Shown: positions 35,535-42,592 of the stretch, piece by piece
Layout of the letters: every line of letters begins with the position of its first letter
Numbering within the stretch: the first letter of the stretch is position 1
DNA from: Prochlorococcus sp. MIT 1314
Lineage (GTDB): Bacteria > Cyanobacteriota > Cyanobacteriia > PCC-6307 > Cyanobiaceae
Direction of reading: 5' to 3'
Assembly: GCF_034093315.1 (NCBI RefSeq)
Contig: NZ_CP139300.1
Coordinates: forward strand, 496,001 to 560,000
Length of the DNA stretch: 64,000 nt
Program-made: the position numbers and the translations under genes
The notes under the pieces: generated by a model
Database searches by the model: none
What the model saw: only the letters and a program-made list of their open reading frames with translations
What the model was told of the DNA's origin: nothing

Positions 35535-36647
35535 TTAAACGACATCCATCACTCTTGTTGTTCTATCCATCAGACAGGTAAGTAATGCCATTCTTACAAA
35601 TACCGCTCCTCTTGACTGAGCAAAATACCAATTTTTTGAGGTCTGATCAAGTGATGTTGACAATTCAGGTCCACGAGCAAGTGGATGCAATATTATGGAA
35701 TCTTTTTTAAATGGCAACTCACTGTGCAATTTAAATGAACTTCCATGAACCTCATAATTTTCTCCTACCCATGCAATTGCATTTATATATGTAACGTCCA
35801 GGGAAGGCAGTACTTTTTGCATATCAGTCTCAAGCTCAATCTTTAGATCAGATTCAATAAGTTGTTCCAGCTGGCCTTCATCAAATAGATCGTTCTGATC
35901 AATGGATTTTTCATCGTAAATCACAATAATTTTTTTTATGAAATATGGAAACTTGCAGAATAATTTCAGAAGAGATCTGACTGTTCTCATACGTGATGGA
36001 ACTCCGATGATACCAATGGTTATTTTTTCACTTTCATCAATTGATTTGTTAACCAGATGAGGTCTCCATTTAAAAATCGTATAAAGATCAGCCATCGCCT
36101 GAGTGGGATGTTCATCGATTCCATTACCGGCATTGATAATTGGGATTCTCAATGATTTTGTCATTTCAAAGATCGCCTCATTGTCACTTTCTCTGAGGAC
36201 AACGCAGTCACCGTAGTTATTAAACATATGAGCAATATCCAGATGGGATTCTCCCTTGGCAATTCCAGTGGAACTTTTATCGGTGATATTTATTGAATCG
36301 CCCCCCAGCCTGTGCCATGCACTGTCAAAGGATAACCTTGTTCTGGTGCTTGGTTCATAGAAGGCATTTATGAGTATCTTTCCCTTGAGGGGACTGTTAT
36401 GGGAAATATATCTGTTTGGGTTACTTTCAAATTTTGCCGCCAGCCTGAAAAGTTGCAGAAGACAATCTTTACTGAAGGGGTCTATGGAAATTACATGTCT
36501 GTCCAATAACTCATATAGAAATTCCGCTCTTTCCTTTATTTCAGATAATAAATTCTGAGGATGAGTGAAGCCGTAAATATCAGGTCCGATTCTTGAAAAA
36601 GAAAATGATTTTTCCTTATGTAAGGTTTTTACTTTATATGATCCCAA
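35535..36647 (-). CDS. Aspartate-carbamoyltransferase-like protein with altered substrate loop
   Basis: 370 aa, about 60 longer than bacterial PyrB because of an N-terminal extension. The carbamoyl-phosphate site is intact: STRTR at residues 100-104 and HPTQ at 180-183 (HPTQ is the aspartate-transcarbamylase form). The loop that in PyrB reads HPLPRVxEI is HPLARGPELS here (321-330), so the second substrate may differ. First gene of the E5 operon, 4 bp before asnB. Confidence 0.8.
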   Translation of the reverse strand: MGSYKVKTLHKEKSFSFSRIGPDIYGFTHPQNLLSEIKERAEFLYELLDRHVISIDPFSKDCLLQLFRLAAKFESNPNRYISHNSPLKGKILINAFYEPSTRTRLSFDSAWHRLGGDSINITDKSSTGIAKGESHLDIAHMFNNYGDCVVLRESDNEAIFEMTKSLRIPIINAGNGIDEHPTQAMADLYTIFKWRPHLVNKSIDESEKITIGIIGVPSRMRTVRSLLKLFCKFPYFIKKIIVIYDEKSIDQNDLFDEGQLEQLIESDLKIELETDMQKVLPSLDVTYINAIAWVGENYEVHGSSFKLHSELPFKKDSIILHPLARGPELSTSLDQTSKNWYFAQSRGAVFVRMALLTCLMDRTTRVMDVV

Positions 36648-36803
36648 AATATTAAAGTTCTAAAATTTGTACCTATAACTACATTTTTATAAACAAAACC
36701 CAATAAAGACAACTAATTACAAAGAAAAATCTCAGAAAAAGTCCAATAATTATAAGTTTCTGTATAGATCTAATACAGGAAATAAATAAAATATTAAAAA
36801 CTA

Positions 36804-36844
36804 GAGGTCCTATCCTCTGATGTTTAGATCGACTATCAATCAAA
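36804..36844 (-). promoter_or_regulatory. Shared island leader motif upstream of E5 operon
   Basis: Minus-strand TTGATAGTCGATCTAAAC, followed by hairpin AGAGG/CCTCT (36804-36808 with 36815-36819). It is about 150 bp before the transcarbamylase-like start, so it may drive the operon; alternatively it is an orphan copy. Confidence 0.45.
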
Positions 36845-36893
36845 AAAAAGTTAGAACTAGAATTATTAGCTATTAATTAATAAAGAATATTAA

Positions 36894-37042
36894 TGAACCT
36901 AAAAATCAATATAAATTTTTTAGAAAAATATTTAGCTAATTTTGTAAATGATATTGAATATAAAAGGATTACTAAAAAATTAAAAGAATATGATTTAATG
37001 GCGGACGTTGATGATCAAAGATTTCATCATTTTTGTTCTTAA
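36894..37042 (+). CDS. 49-aa small protein (E5 cargo)
   Basis: Starts MNLKININ and contains FLEKYLANFVNDIEYKRITK and DVDDQRFHHFCS. Unrecognised; real coding status is uncertain. Confidence 0.4.
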
Positions 37043-37262
37043 ACTTAATTGTATGGTCGAGATTGAAAAACATCATTATTTACGACCTTATTAAAATAGA
37101 CACTAGGTCGTATAGGGGAGCGCTAGGGGGAGCGCTAAGTTCTATAAAGATCTTGTATGATCTTCGAAGATTTAGCAATAAGCTGTCTCAAACTCGTTCC
37201 ACCATCTATAGTTAGTCTAGGCTATAACTAAAGTCTCAAGGTTTTCTTAAAAATAACGCCCA

Positions 37263-37308
37263 GTGCTTTGGGAGCACTAGGTCGCAGGTTCGAATCCTGT
37301 CGCCCCGA
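37263..37308 (+). repeat. tRNA-Pro 3' fragment F5 with terminator
   Basis: 46-bp exact copy. It is followed by hairpin AGCGTGT/ACACGCT (37331-37337 with 37345-37351) and T6, a third compensated stem variant. Confidence 0.95.
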
Positions 37309-37414
37309 CTCTTAAAAACCAATTTATACTAGCGTGTTTCCCAGACACGCTTTTTTATTGTGTGCAATCTCAAATGAGAAAGGGGCGCTAGAGGGGGTGC
37401 TAGTATCTTCGAAG

Positions 37415-37647
37415 ATCCCCAATAGGGGCCAAAAAGGAAATCCATCTTTCCCATTACCTTTAGGTTCCCAATTATTTTTCTGATCTAATACCTCTTGTCC
37501 AGCGGCTTCGAATAATTGTTTACTTTGCATTGGTACTGTCCAGTTATTCTTTTTCCACTCAACTAAAAGATAATAATTAGCGACTTATGAATTAACAGCA
37601 GTAGGTAAAGCGCGTACAGCTAGTAGTGGAAGTATTAAGCGTTTCAT
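37415..37647 (-). pseudogene. Truncated secreted-protein gene cut by cassette end
   Basis: ATG 37647 starts a signal peptide (MKRLILPLLAVRALPTAVNS) interrupted by TAA. The frame then continues VANYYLLVEWKKNNWTVPMQ and LFEAAGQEVLDQKNNWEPKG to PFWPLLG. At the palindrome and repeat pair of the cassette end, the reading frame passes into non-gene sequence (including the tRNA terminator). An internal stop plus a foreign 3' end indicate a broken gene. Confidence 0.65.
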
Positions 37648-38073
37648 TTAAGGATTAAAGTCTCTACATTTTGATCTTTCGTTTTCATAATCTTTTATAG
37701 CAGTATCCCATTCTGATAAATCTGCTTCTTTTCCAGAAATATATAATTCCATTTGTTTCCCATAGTTTGCTGATTCAATCCGACTATTGAATGAAGCATT
37801 GCAAAAAAGTATACTTCCAAATTTTTCATAGTCCGCATAATCCCTATTCGCGGCAAATTCAGCATTTGCCCTTTTCTTATCTAATGCTTTATATTCCAAA
37901 TCCTCAATACTAGGTTTTGGACGGAGTAAGAATGCTTTATATTCCAAATTTTGAATACTAGGTTTTGCACTGAGTAAGGATGGTTTCTCTTGTGAATTTA
38001 GATATGCGATAAGGCAAACACAAATAAGAACAATAGCAAATACTCTAATTAACCAAGTGTTACTTTTATCCAT
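37648..38073 (-). CDS. Membrane-anchored small protein with internal repeat (E6)
   Basis: 141 aa. N-terminal transmembrane segment (VFAIVLICVCLIAYL), then KPSIQNLEYKAFLLR repeated as KPSIEDLEYKAL, and a soluble C-terminal part with two Cys (LFCNAS, SKCRDF). Unrecognised. Its ATG overlaps the stop of a tiny signal-peptide-like ORF (38073-38129) as TAATG, suggesting translational coupling with the gene upstream. Confidence 0.6.
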   Translation of the reverse strand: MDKSNTWLIRVFAIVLICVCLIAYLNSQEKPSLLSAKPSIQNLEYKAFLLRPKPSIEDLEYKALDKKRANAEFAANRDYADYEKFGSILFCNASFNSRIESANYGKQMELYISGKEADLSEWDTAIKDYENERSKCRDFNP

Positions 38074-38129
38074 TAATACTTAATAGCCATCTGCCAATAA
38101 GAAAGCGGTGCAAGTAGTAAGCGTTTCAT
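38073..38129 (-). CDS. 18-codon signal-peptide-like micro-ORF linking two genes
   Basis: Encodes MKRLLLAPL followed by SYWQMAIKY. It begins right after the stop of 38130-38612 and its stop overlaps the next ATG. Similar MKRLLLA starts recur at 37647 and 42597. Probably a relic of a secreted-protein gene, perhaps kept as a coupling ORF. Confidence 0.35.
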   Translation of the reverse strand: MKRLLLAPLSYWQMAIKY

Positions 38130-38612
38130 TTATATTCTTCCTGACCAATTTATTTGGTTTCCTTTATCTTTTCCTTCCAAAACTATTAAACGATCTTTTT
38201 CCTCCGAATTAACAATAAATTCTTTACCCCAATTATCCATATCTAGATCGTAGGAAGTTATATTGTATTTTTCTAATTTACAACCACCTTCTTTCAAGAC
38301 TAGAACTAATTCTTTATATATGTCTTCCTTACTAGAATCCTTTGGCATTGAAAATGAAATTTTTGTATTTCCATCTACTACTTCAACTGTTTCTTTAACA
38401 ACCTCGATAGCATTTTGTTTTTCGCCGATTAATCTTATATATTTTCTTAATTTCCTATCAGGCAAACCCGCTGCGGCAATTAAAGCAATAAAACCAAAAA
38501 AGAAGCCCCCAATAGCCCAAGCGGCTCCGCTATACCCTTTTTGATGAGCAACTTCTCCAGAGTAAAATCCAGCAGAAAGCCAAACAATCACTAAAAAAAG
38601 AAATATTTCCAT
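38130..38612 (-). CDS. Small membrane protein with soluble C-terminal domain (E6)
   Basis: 160 aa. Two N-terminal helices (FLFLVIVWLSAGFYSGEVA and AIGGFFFGFIALIAAAGL) precede a ~100-residue alpha/beta domain. Unrecognised. It is preceded by the shared leader motif, with hairpin AAATTGG/CCAATTT just before the ATG. Confidence 0.6.
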   Translation of the reverse strand: MEIFLFLVIVWLSAGFYSGEVAHQKGYSGAAWAIGGFFFGFIALIAAAGLPDRKLRKYIRLIGEKQNAIEVVKETVEVVDGNTKISFSMPKDSSKEDIYKELVLVLKEGGCKLEKYNITSYDLDMDNWGKEFIVNSEEKDRLIVLEGKDKGNQINWSGRI

Positions 38613-38660
38613 AAAAAAATTGGTTTTTTATCCCTCCAATTTTAGATCGAATGTCAATGA
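38613..38660 (-). promoter_or_regulatory. Shared island promoter/leader (copy at 38.6 kb)
   Basis: Minus-strand CATTGACATTCGATCTAAAA, then stem AAATTGG/CCAATTT with a T run ending directly at the ATG of 38130-38612. Confidence 0.55.
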
Positions 38661-39002
38661 AATTTGAAGCCTATTGCTAGTTGGCATAAATTCGTTTTGA
38701 TATATACAGAAGAATTTATAAAATGCTTAAGTTAATTGTTTATCTGGTTCTTGGGTTTTACTCAACTTATATGGAAGTAGTACAGTTAGTATCAAAAATT
38801 AGAAGATTTAAAATTATCCCAGTATCAAATCAATTACCTGCTTAAAAGCAAGAAACCTCTCCAGAAATTCCAACTACCAGAGAGGTTATTAAATTGACTC
38901 GTACTATATAAAGTCAATCTATGTCTTGGAGTAAACGAAGAGTGTACTCATTGAGGTTTGGCCTCATTTAATTTATAGCAAAAGAATTTCAAATTAACTG
39001 AT

Positions 39003-39188
39003 TTAAACTTCCCAATCTATGTCGTAGTCGTCATCAATATCTTTTTCATAAACCCTCGCAAGTTCTCTTAGTAGAGTTTTTACTTCCATATCTGTAGCGC
39101 CTGATTCATCTTGGAACTTGATGCAAATTGCCTTAAGTTCTTCATAAGCTTGTTCAAGCAATATTGTTTTTTGATCTGGATTTGCCAT
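39003..39188 (-). CDS. Small acidic protein, island family (E6)
   Basis: 61 aa from MANPDQKTILLEQAYEELKA; the C-terminus is very acidic (EKDIDDDYDIDWEV). Start chosen at 39188 because a damaged paralogue at 51417-51602 begins at the same Met. Function unknown. A longer start would overlap the preceding gene. Confidence 0.6.
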   Translation of the reverse strand: MANPDQKTILLEQAYEELKAICIKFQDESGATDMEVKTLLRELARVYEKDIDDDYDIDWEV

Positions 39189-39192
39189 TTGG

Positions 39193-39498
39193 TTAATCAC
39201 AACAACTATCTTTTGTTAATGAAGCAGTCCAAGATGATTCCTCCATTGTTGATAAGTCAACTCTATGAGTTGCCATCCAGTCACCGTTTGCTTCCACAAA
39301 CTTTTGAACATTACCTTCTGGAGCTTGATGAATAACAATTATTTTTTGAGGATCTTCCTTGCTTACTCCTCTGAAAAGTGGCTTTATATTAAATTCTGAA
39401 TGCCTTTTATCTGCTTCTGCACTATCAAATATTGCAGCCCATTCATCGAAGGTGCTTTCAATTTTAAAAGTAAACACGGAGGTAACTGAACAAGACAT
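39193..39498 (-). CDS. DUF3764-like small protein (E6)
   Basis: 101 aa, soluble. FTFKIESTFDEWAAIFDSAE, FRGVSKEDPQKIIVIHQAPE and WMATHRVDLSTMEESSW resemble a ferredoxin-like (dimeric alpha-beta barrel) family common in Prochlorococcus. DUF number from memory. It is preceded by a shared leader with hairpin AGGGGC/GCTCCT immediately before the ATG. Confidence 0.65.
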   Translation of the reverse strand: MSCSVTSVFTFKIESTFDEWAAIFDSAEADKRHSEFNIKPLFRGVSKEDPQKIIVIHQAPEGNVQKFVEANGDWMATHRVDLSTMEESSWTASLTKDSCCD

Positions 39499-39543
39499 AA
39501 AAAAGGAGCTAATTGCCCCTTATTGTAGATATGTTGTCAACCG
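39499..39543 (-). promoter_or_regulatory. Shared island promoter/leader (39.5 kb)
   Basis: Minus-strand GGTTGACAACATATCTACAA followed by hairpin GGGGCAATTAGCTCC and a T run ending at the ATG. Confidence 0.5.
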
Positions 39544-39547
39544 AATT

Positions 39548-39820
39548 CTAAGAGTAGACTTTGGCAACCATTGGACCAGCTTCTTCATCAGTAAAGACAG
39601 GAGTTGTTTCCCAATTTAGGAATTCACCCCATTCAGCTGCATGTTGATATATTGCTTTTGGATCATCAGTCTTTAAAACTATCCAACCTTCTAAAGAACC
39701 AGGTGCGTGATATCTTCCAATCATCTCAACTCCAGGATAATCTCCGCCACCACCAAGAAATTTTTCTGCACCTTTTTGATGATATCCAGTCTTAAATGAC
39801 CAATGCTGAACATAAAGCAT
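39548..39820 (-). CDS. DUF3303-like small protein (E6)
   Basis: 90 aa. MLYVQHWSFKTGYHQKGAEK, YHAPGSLEGWIVLKTDDPKA and WETTPVFTDEEAGPMVAKVY match a dimeric alpha-beta-barrel family; a relative is at 55360-55668. Function unknown. Shared leader motif lies at 39898-39917. Confidence 0.7.
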   Translation of the reverse strand: MLYVQHWSFKTGYHQKGAEKFLGGGGDYPGVEMIGRYHAPGSLEGWIVLKTDDPKAIYQHAAEWGEFLNWETTPVFTDEEAGPMVAKVYS

Positions 39821-40052
39821 TTCTTTTAATTTTTATTAGCTTTCTATTACTAGCAAGAAAAATAATTCCTGAAAATAAAAAATGTTAATTGCCTCTTTTT
39901 TAGATCGCTGTCAATCAAGCAATATTACATAAAATCTTTCCTAATACATTGATTGCCGACAAATAATACTTAATTTGTCAGGAGGAGCTACGTAAAACTA
40001 AGCAGAAAAATACTCATAGCTTGAAAACCTATTGCTGCACTAGAGCTGTTAA

Positions 40053-40098
40053 GTGCTTTGGGAGCAAAAGGTCGCAGGTTCGAATCCTGTCGCCCCGA
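40053..40098 (+). repeat. tRNA-Pro 3' fragment F6 with terminator
   Basis: 46-bp copy with AGCAAAAGGT instead of AGCACTAGGT. It is followed by hairpin AGCGAGT/ACTCGCT (40121-40127 with 40134-40140) and T5. Confidence 0.93.
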
Positions 40099-40313
40099 CT
40101 CTAATAATCCAAGTCATACAAGCGAGTTCCCCAACTCGCTTTTTTATTGCTTACTGTCTCAACTTGCAAAAGGGGCACTCAATAGATATAGTTTGATCCA
40201 AAATGTGCCTAGTTTTCTACTTATCTATAACGGAATATGTTATCTCTAAATTTAATATTCATTTTATATAAATAAACTAGTAATTAAAATAATAAAAAAA
40301 TACTAGAATTTCA

Positions 40314-40340
40314 CAAAAAAAAAGACTCTAATGAGTCTTT
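40314..40340 (-). terminator. Terminator of the 45-aa membrane protein gene
   Basis: Stem AAAGACTC/GAGTCTTT (40321-40328 with 40333-40340), with a long minus-strand T run. Confidence 0.85.
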
Positions 40341-40362
40341 TAATTCAAATCTATAAAAAAAT

Positions 40363-40500
40363 TTATTGATCAGTGTCAAGTTTACTAAAGTTTGGTCCAA
40401 GAATAATCCCTAAAAGGGCAAAAAGAGCCATAAAACCAAATCCTACGCCAGCCGCAGAAGGATTGAAACCACCAATAGCAAATGAAGCTAATAAATTCAT
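40363..40500 (-). CDS. 45-aa single-helix membrane protein (E7 copy)
   Basis: Starts MNLLASFAIGGFNPSAAG; the rest is nearly identical to the E3 copy at 29863-30015 (FGFMALFALLGIILGPNF, tail SKLDTDQ). Two copies in separate cassettes and strong conservation argue for a real gene. Leader motif at 40619-40638 (minus-strand ATTGACAGTCGGTCTACT). Confidence 0.75.
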   Translation of the reverse strand: MNLLASFAIGGFNPSAAGVGFGFMALFALLGIILGPNFSKLDTDQ

Positions 40501-40690
40501 GATTAAAAAACAAATATCTTGAAATCATACAGAATTTTAGAGAAAAATATACCAATATATATAAAAAGAAATAATCTAAAGATCTATTATTCCATAGTTC
40601 TTTAATTTTAATCAGCGAAAGTAGACCGACTGTCAATCGTTAATAAGTAAAAGTTGAATTATTGAATAAATCATTCGATCGACCTAGCTG

Positions 40691-40730
40691 TTTGGGAGCA
40701 CTAGGTCGCAGGTTCGGATCCTGTCGCCCC
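40691..40730 (+). repeat. tRNA-Pro 3' fragment F7 with terminator
   Basis: 40 bp, starting at TTTGGGAGCAC, with one change in the T-loop region (TTCGGATCC). Hairpin AGCGAGT/ACTCGCT (40756-40762 with 40769-40775) and T6 follow. Confidence 0.9.
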
Positions 40731-40906
40731 CTACTCTTAAAACCCAATTCATACTAGCGAGTCTCCTAACTCGCTTTTTTATTGGATATTGTCTCATATT
40801 TTGAAAGGGTAGCTCTAGGGGTAGCTAGATTTATGTACTTTGTATATACTTGTGCCTAGTTTTCTCCTTATATATAATGTTTTTTGAAACTTTCTAAGCA
40901 AGAACA

Positions 40907-41035
40907 ATGCTCCTCGCGCAAACTGGACAAGGTGTTGATATTTTTTCTCCAATAGGAATTTTGATTATTTTTATTGGCGTTGTTTTGACTGTTGGCTTCC
41001 CTGTCGCAATGATTAAGTTTGGAAGAAAGAGATAG
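40907..41035 (+). CDS. 42-aa single-helix membrane protein (E8)
   Basis: MLLAQTGQGVDIFSPIG is followed by a hydrophobic helix (ILIIFIGVVLTVGFPVAMI) and basic tail KFGRKR. Photosystem-mini-subunit-like in size; unrecognised. Confidence 0.6.
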   Translation: MLLAQTGQGVDIFSPIGILIIFIGVVLTVGFPVAMIKFGRKR

Positions 41036-41076
41036 TAAGCATTTAATTCCGTAAGTGCTTCTTCTTTATCAAACAA

Positions 41077-41199
41077 TTAATAATTAATTAATTTTCTTTT
41101 CCCATCTCTAGTTTCTACTTTATTTATTCTTAACCCAATAAATAGAACCCATATAAGTGCAAAGACTATTGGTAAAAAAACGATAGCAAGTTTCATCAT
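41077..41199 (-). CDS. PsbY-like 40-aa membrane protein (E8)
   Basis: MMKLAIVFLPIVFALIWVLF followed by IGLRINKVETRDGKRK. The helix aligns with PsbY of this window ([14 protein letters not shown]) including the Pro and Trp positions. The tail is more basic. Tentatively a divergent PsbY paralogue carried by a cassette. Confidence 0.55.
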   Translation of the reverse strand: MMKLAIVFLPIVFALIWVLFIGLRINKVETRDGKRKLINY

Positions 41200-41507
41200 C
41201 TTTCAAATAGTGTTATTTGCTTAAAATAATACCTTAAAATAAATAAACAAGAATAGGTACTTTACATAAAATTTGACAAAAGCATTTAAATATCTACTAC
41301 ATAAATACTCTTATACCTAATATCCAATCTTCATTATTCGACTTAACTGACATGTGGCACTATGTCGTAGATGGTTAGCTAAAGTTAAGTATCAGCTATA
41401 TACAAGTATGTACTTTGTGCGATATGCAGTTTCAAACTCGTTCCACTAACATCAATAAACTCTTGTTATAGCAAGTGAATATTGGATAATCTCAAATTAA
41501 CAAGGAA

Positions 41508-41552
41508 GTGCTTTAGGGCACTAGGTCGCAGTTTCGAATCCTGTCGCACCGA
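41508..41552 (+). repeat. tRNA-Pro 3' fragment F8 with decayed terminator
   Basis: 45 bp with several changes (CTTTAGGGCACTAGG, GCAGTTTCGAA, CGCACCGA). The following hairpin AGCGAGT/ACTCTCT (41574-41580 with 41588-41594) has one broken pair, fitting an older copy. Confidence 0.9.
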
Positions 41553-41693
41553 CCCTATAAAACCAAGTCATAGAGCGAGTTTCTCAGACTCTCTTTTTAT
41601 TGTAAAGAAGTTGGAATAATGAAACGGAGCGAGATTTGAGCGATGATTTGCAATACCCTGCATAACTTTGCTGCCTCATGTCCCTCAGTATCA

Positions 41694-41942
41694 CTAGAAA
41701 TAGCTATTAAATATAGAAGTTTTCTTCCAGCCCTCAGCTAGTAATTTTTTATATTCTTCCCTGGCACTTTCTATAGTCTCTACTCTGCTGCCTTTCATAA
41801 CTGGTTTACTACTTCTCTTATAAACACATCCATAAGAAACCATTATTGCATCAACACTAGGACTAGGCTTCGATACATCTTCAAATGGTTCAAATACTTT
41901 TATCCTACTTCTGTCCTTGTTTATAAGAGTAAATTTCTCCAT
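41694..41942 (-). CDS. DUF1651-like small protein
   Basis: 82 aa. MEKFTLINKDRSRIKVFEPF and the C-terminal SAREEYKKLLAEGWKK fit the DUF1651 family of Prochlorococcus/Synechococcus. Its ATG abuts the end of the next gene. A frameshifted copy lies at 44921-45153. Confidence 0.7.
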   Translation of the reverse strand: MEKFTLINKDRSRIKVFEPFEDVSKPSPSVDAIMVSYGCVYKRSSKPVMKGSRVETIESAREEYKKLLAEGWKKTSIFNSYF

Positions 41943-42262
41943 TACTTACCTTTAGATAAAAGAAAATTTAAAAAGATACCTCCAAAGACTAATAAACCAC
42001 CCATAGCCACAAATACAAGTAAATCTATTATTGATTTATCAGTATTTATTTTTAGAAAAGTTAAAGCAAAAGCTATTGGAGGGAATAATAATATTGCTTT
42101 TGGAATAAGTGCATGATTCCATTTCTTTATATCAGTATCTTCTTTGAGTTCTTGATAAATCTTTTCTAACTTTTTTCTATCTTCTTCCATTAAATAAACA
42201 AGTAAGCAAATAATTGCTCCAATACTAAAAATTAAGCTCCACCTCTGTGAGTAAAAAGCCAT
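41942..42262 (-). CDS. Small membrane protein (E9)
   Basis: 106 aa with about three hydrophobic segments (FSIGAIICLLVYLM, ILLFPPIAFALTFL, LVFVAMGGLLVFGGIFL). Translationally linked to the DUF1651 gene (1-bp overlap). A short N-terminal remnant of a paralogue is at about 45165-45225. Confidence 0.6.
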   Translation of the reverse strand: MAFYSQRWSLIFSIGAIICLLVYLMEEDRKKLEKIYQELKEDTDIKKWNHALIPKAILLFPPIAFALTFLKINTDKSIIDLLVFVAMGGLLVFGGIFLNFLLSKGK

Positions 42263-42275
42263 TCAATTTATTCCT

Positions 42276-42359
42276 TTAGTAATGCCAAAGTACCCAAAAT
42301 AATCCACAACCATAAATAATCCCTATCGTTACTACTAATGGCATTAGTATTCTTTTCAT
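42276..42359 (-). CDS. 27-aa membrane micro-protein
   Basis: MKRILMPLVVTIGIIYGCGL plus FWVLWHY. Its ATG overlaps the TGA of the 52-aa gene upstream (ATGA), suggesting coupled translation. Confidence 0.4.
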   Translation of the reverse strand: MKRILMPLVVTIGIIYGCGLFWVLWHY

Positions 42360-42514
42360 CTAATTAAAAATCTACCCATATCATTCATAAAGAACCAAAT
42401 TGCTATTGAAAGATTTAATAGTACTGTGAGAGAAATAGATATTATTAGAAACTTTTCCCCAACTCCTGATTGATTTGCGTCTTTACCCGCAACTGAAATC
42501 GACTCAAGTTCCAT
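42356..42514 (-). CDS. 52-aa single-helix membrane protein
   Basis: A polar N-terminus (MELESISVAGKDANQSGVGE) is followed by one helix (FLIISISLTVLLNLSIAIW). Shared leader with hairpin GGGCC/GGCCC-type and T run right before the ATG. Unrecognised. Confidence 0.5.
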   Translation of the reverse strand: MELESISVAGKDANQSGVGEKFLIISISLTVLLNLSIAIWFFMNDMGRFLIR

Positions 42515-42560
42515 AACAAAAGGGGCTAATTGGCCCTTATTTTAGATCAACTATCAATCA
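42515..42560 (-). promoter_or_regulatory. Shared island promoter/leader (42.5 kb)
   Basis: Minus-strand GATTGATAGTTGATCTAAAA, then AAGGGCCAATTAGCCCCTTT ending 3 bp before the ATG. Confidence 0.6.
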
Positions 42561-42592
42561 TATTTAATATAGCGCTGCAAGCAGTAAGCGTT

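Larger units (their letters stand above)
31276..37308. mobile_element. Island cassette E5 (nitrogen/carbamoyl operon cargo)
   Basis: Between F4 and F5. Direct-repeat pair GGAGCGCTAG at 31349/31361 and 37117 with shortened GGAGCGCTA at 37129 (12-bp period). Both ends also share the perfect palindrome ATCTTCGAAGAT (31372-31383 and 37160-37171). Left spacing is 74 bp, right 126 bp. Cargo: a four-gene minus-strand operon and a 49-aa ORF. Parts of the cargo are richer in G+C than the island average. Confidence 0.8.
37309..40098. mobile_element. Island cassette E6 (right repeat pair lost)
   Basis: Between F5 and F6. The left pair GGGGCGCTAG/GGGGTGCTAG (37382, 37394; 12-bp period), 74 bp after F5, is followed by the same ATCTTCGAAGAT palindrome (37405-37416) as in E5. 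No matching pair is found at the expected spot about 130 bp before F6, so the right end is degraded. Cargo: several small DUF genes, all minus strand. Confidence 0.6.
40099..40730. mobile_element. Island cassette E7, single small gene
   Basis: Between F6 and F7, about 630 bp, holding one 45-codon gene and its terminator. No clear repeat pair remains at either expected position, so it is probably an old or degraded unit. Confidence 0.5.
40731..41552. mobile_element. Island cassette E8, two tiny membrane genes
   Basis: Between F7 and F8. Left pair GGGTAGCT at 40807/40819 (12-bp period), 77 bp after F7. At the right end only one degenerate unit (GGTTAGCT, 41373-41380) remains, 127 bp before F8. 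Both ends share words GTACTTTGT and an ATATACTTG/CAAGTAT motif. Confidence 0.6.

Noticed and set aside
39111-39795. Plus-strand ORFs opposite the DUF3764/DUF3303-like genes
   Set aside because: Shadows of recognisable minus-strand families.
24607-41552. Fragments F1-F8 as functional tRNA-Pro genes
   Set aside because: All lack the acceptor 5' half, D-arm and upstream part; they cannot fold into tRNA and are attachment-site copies.
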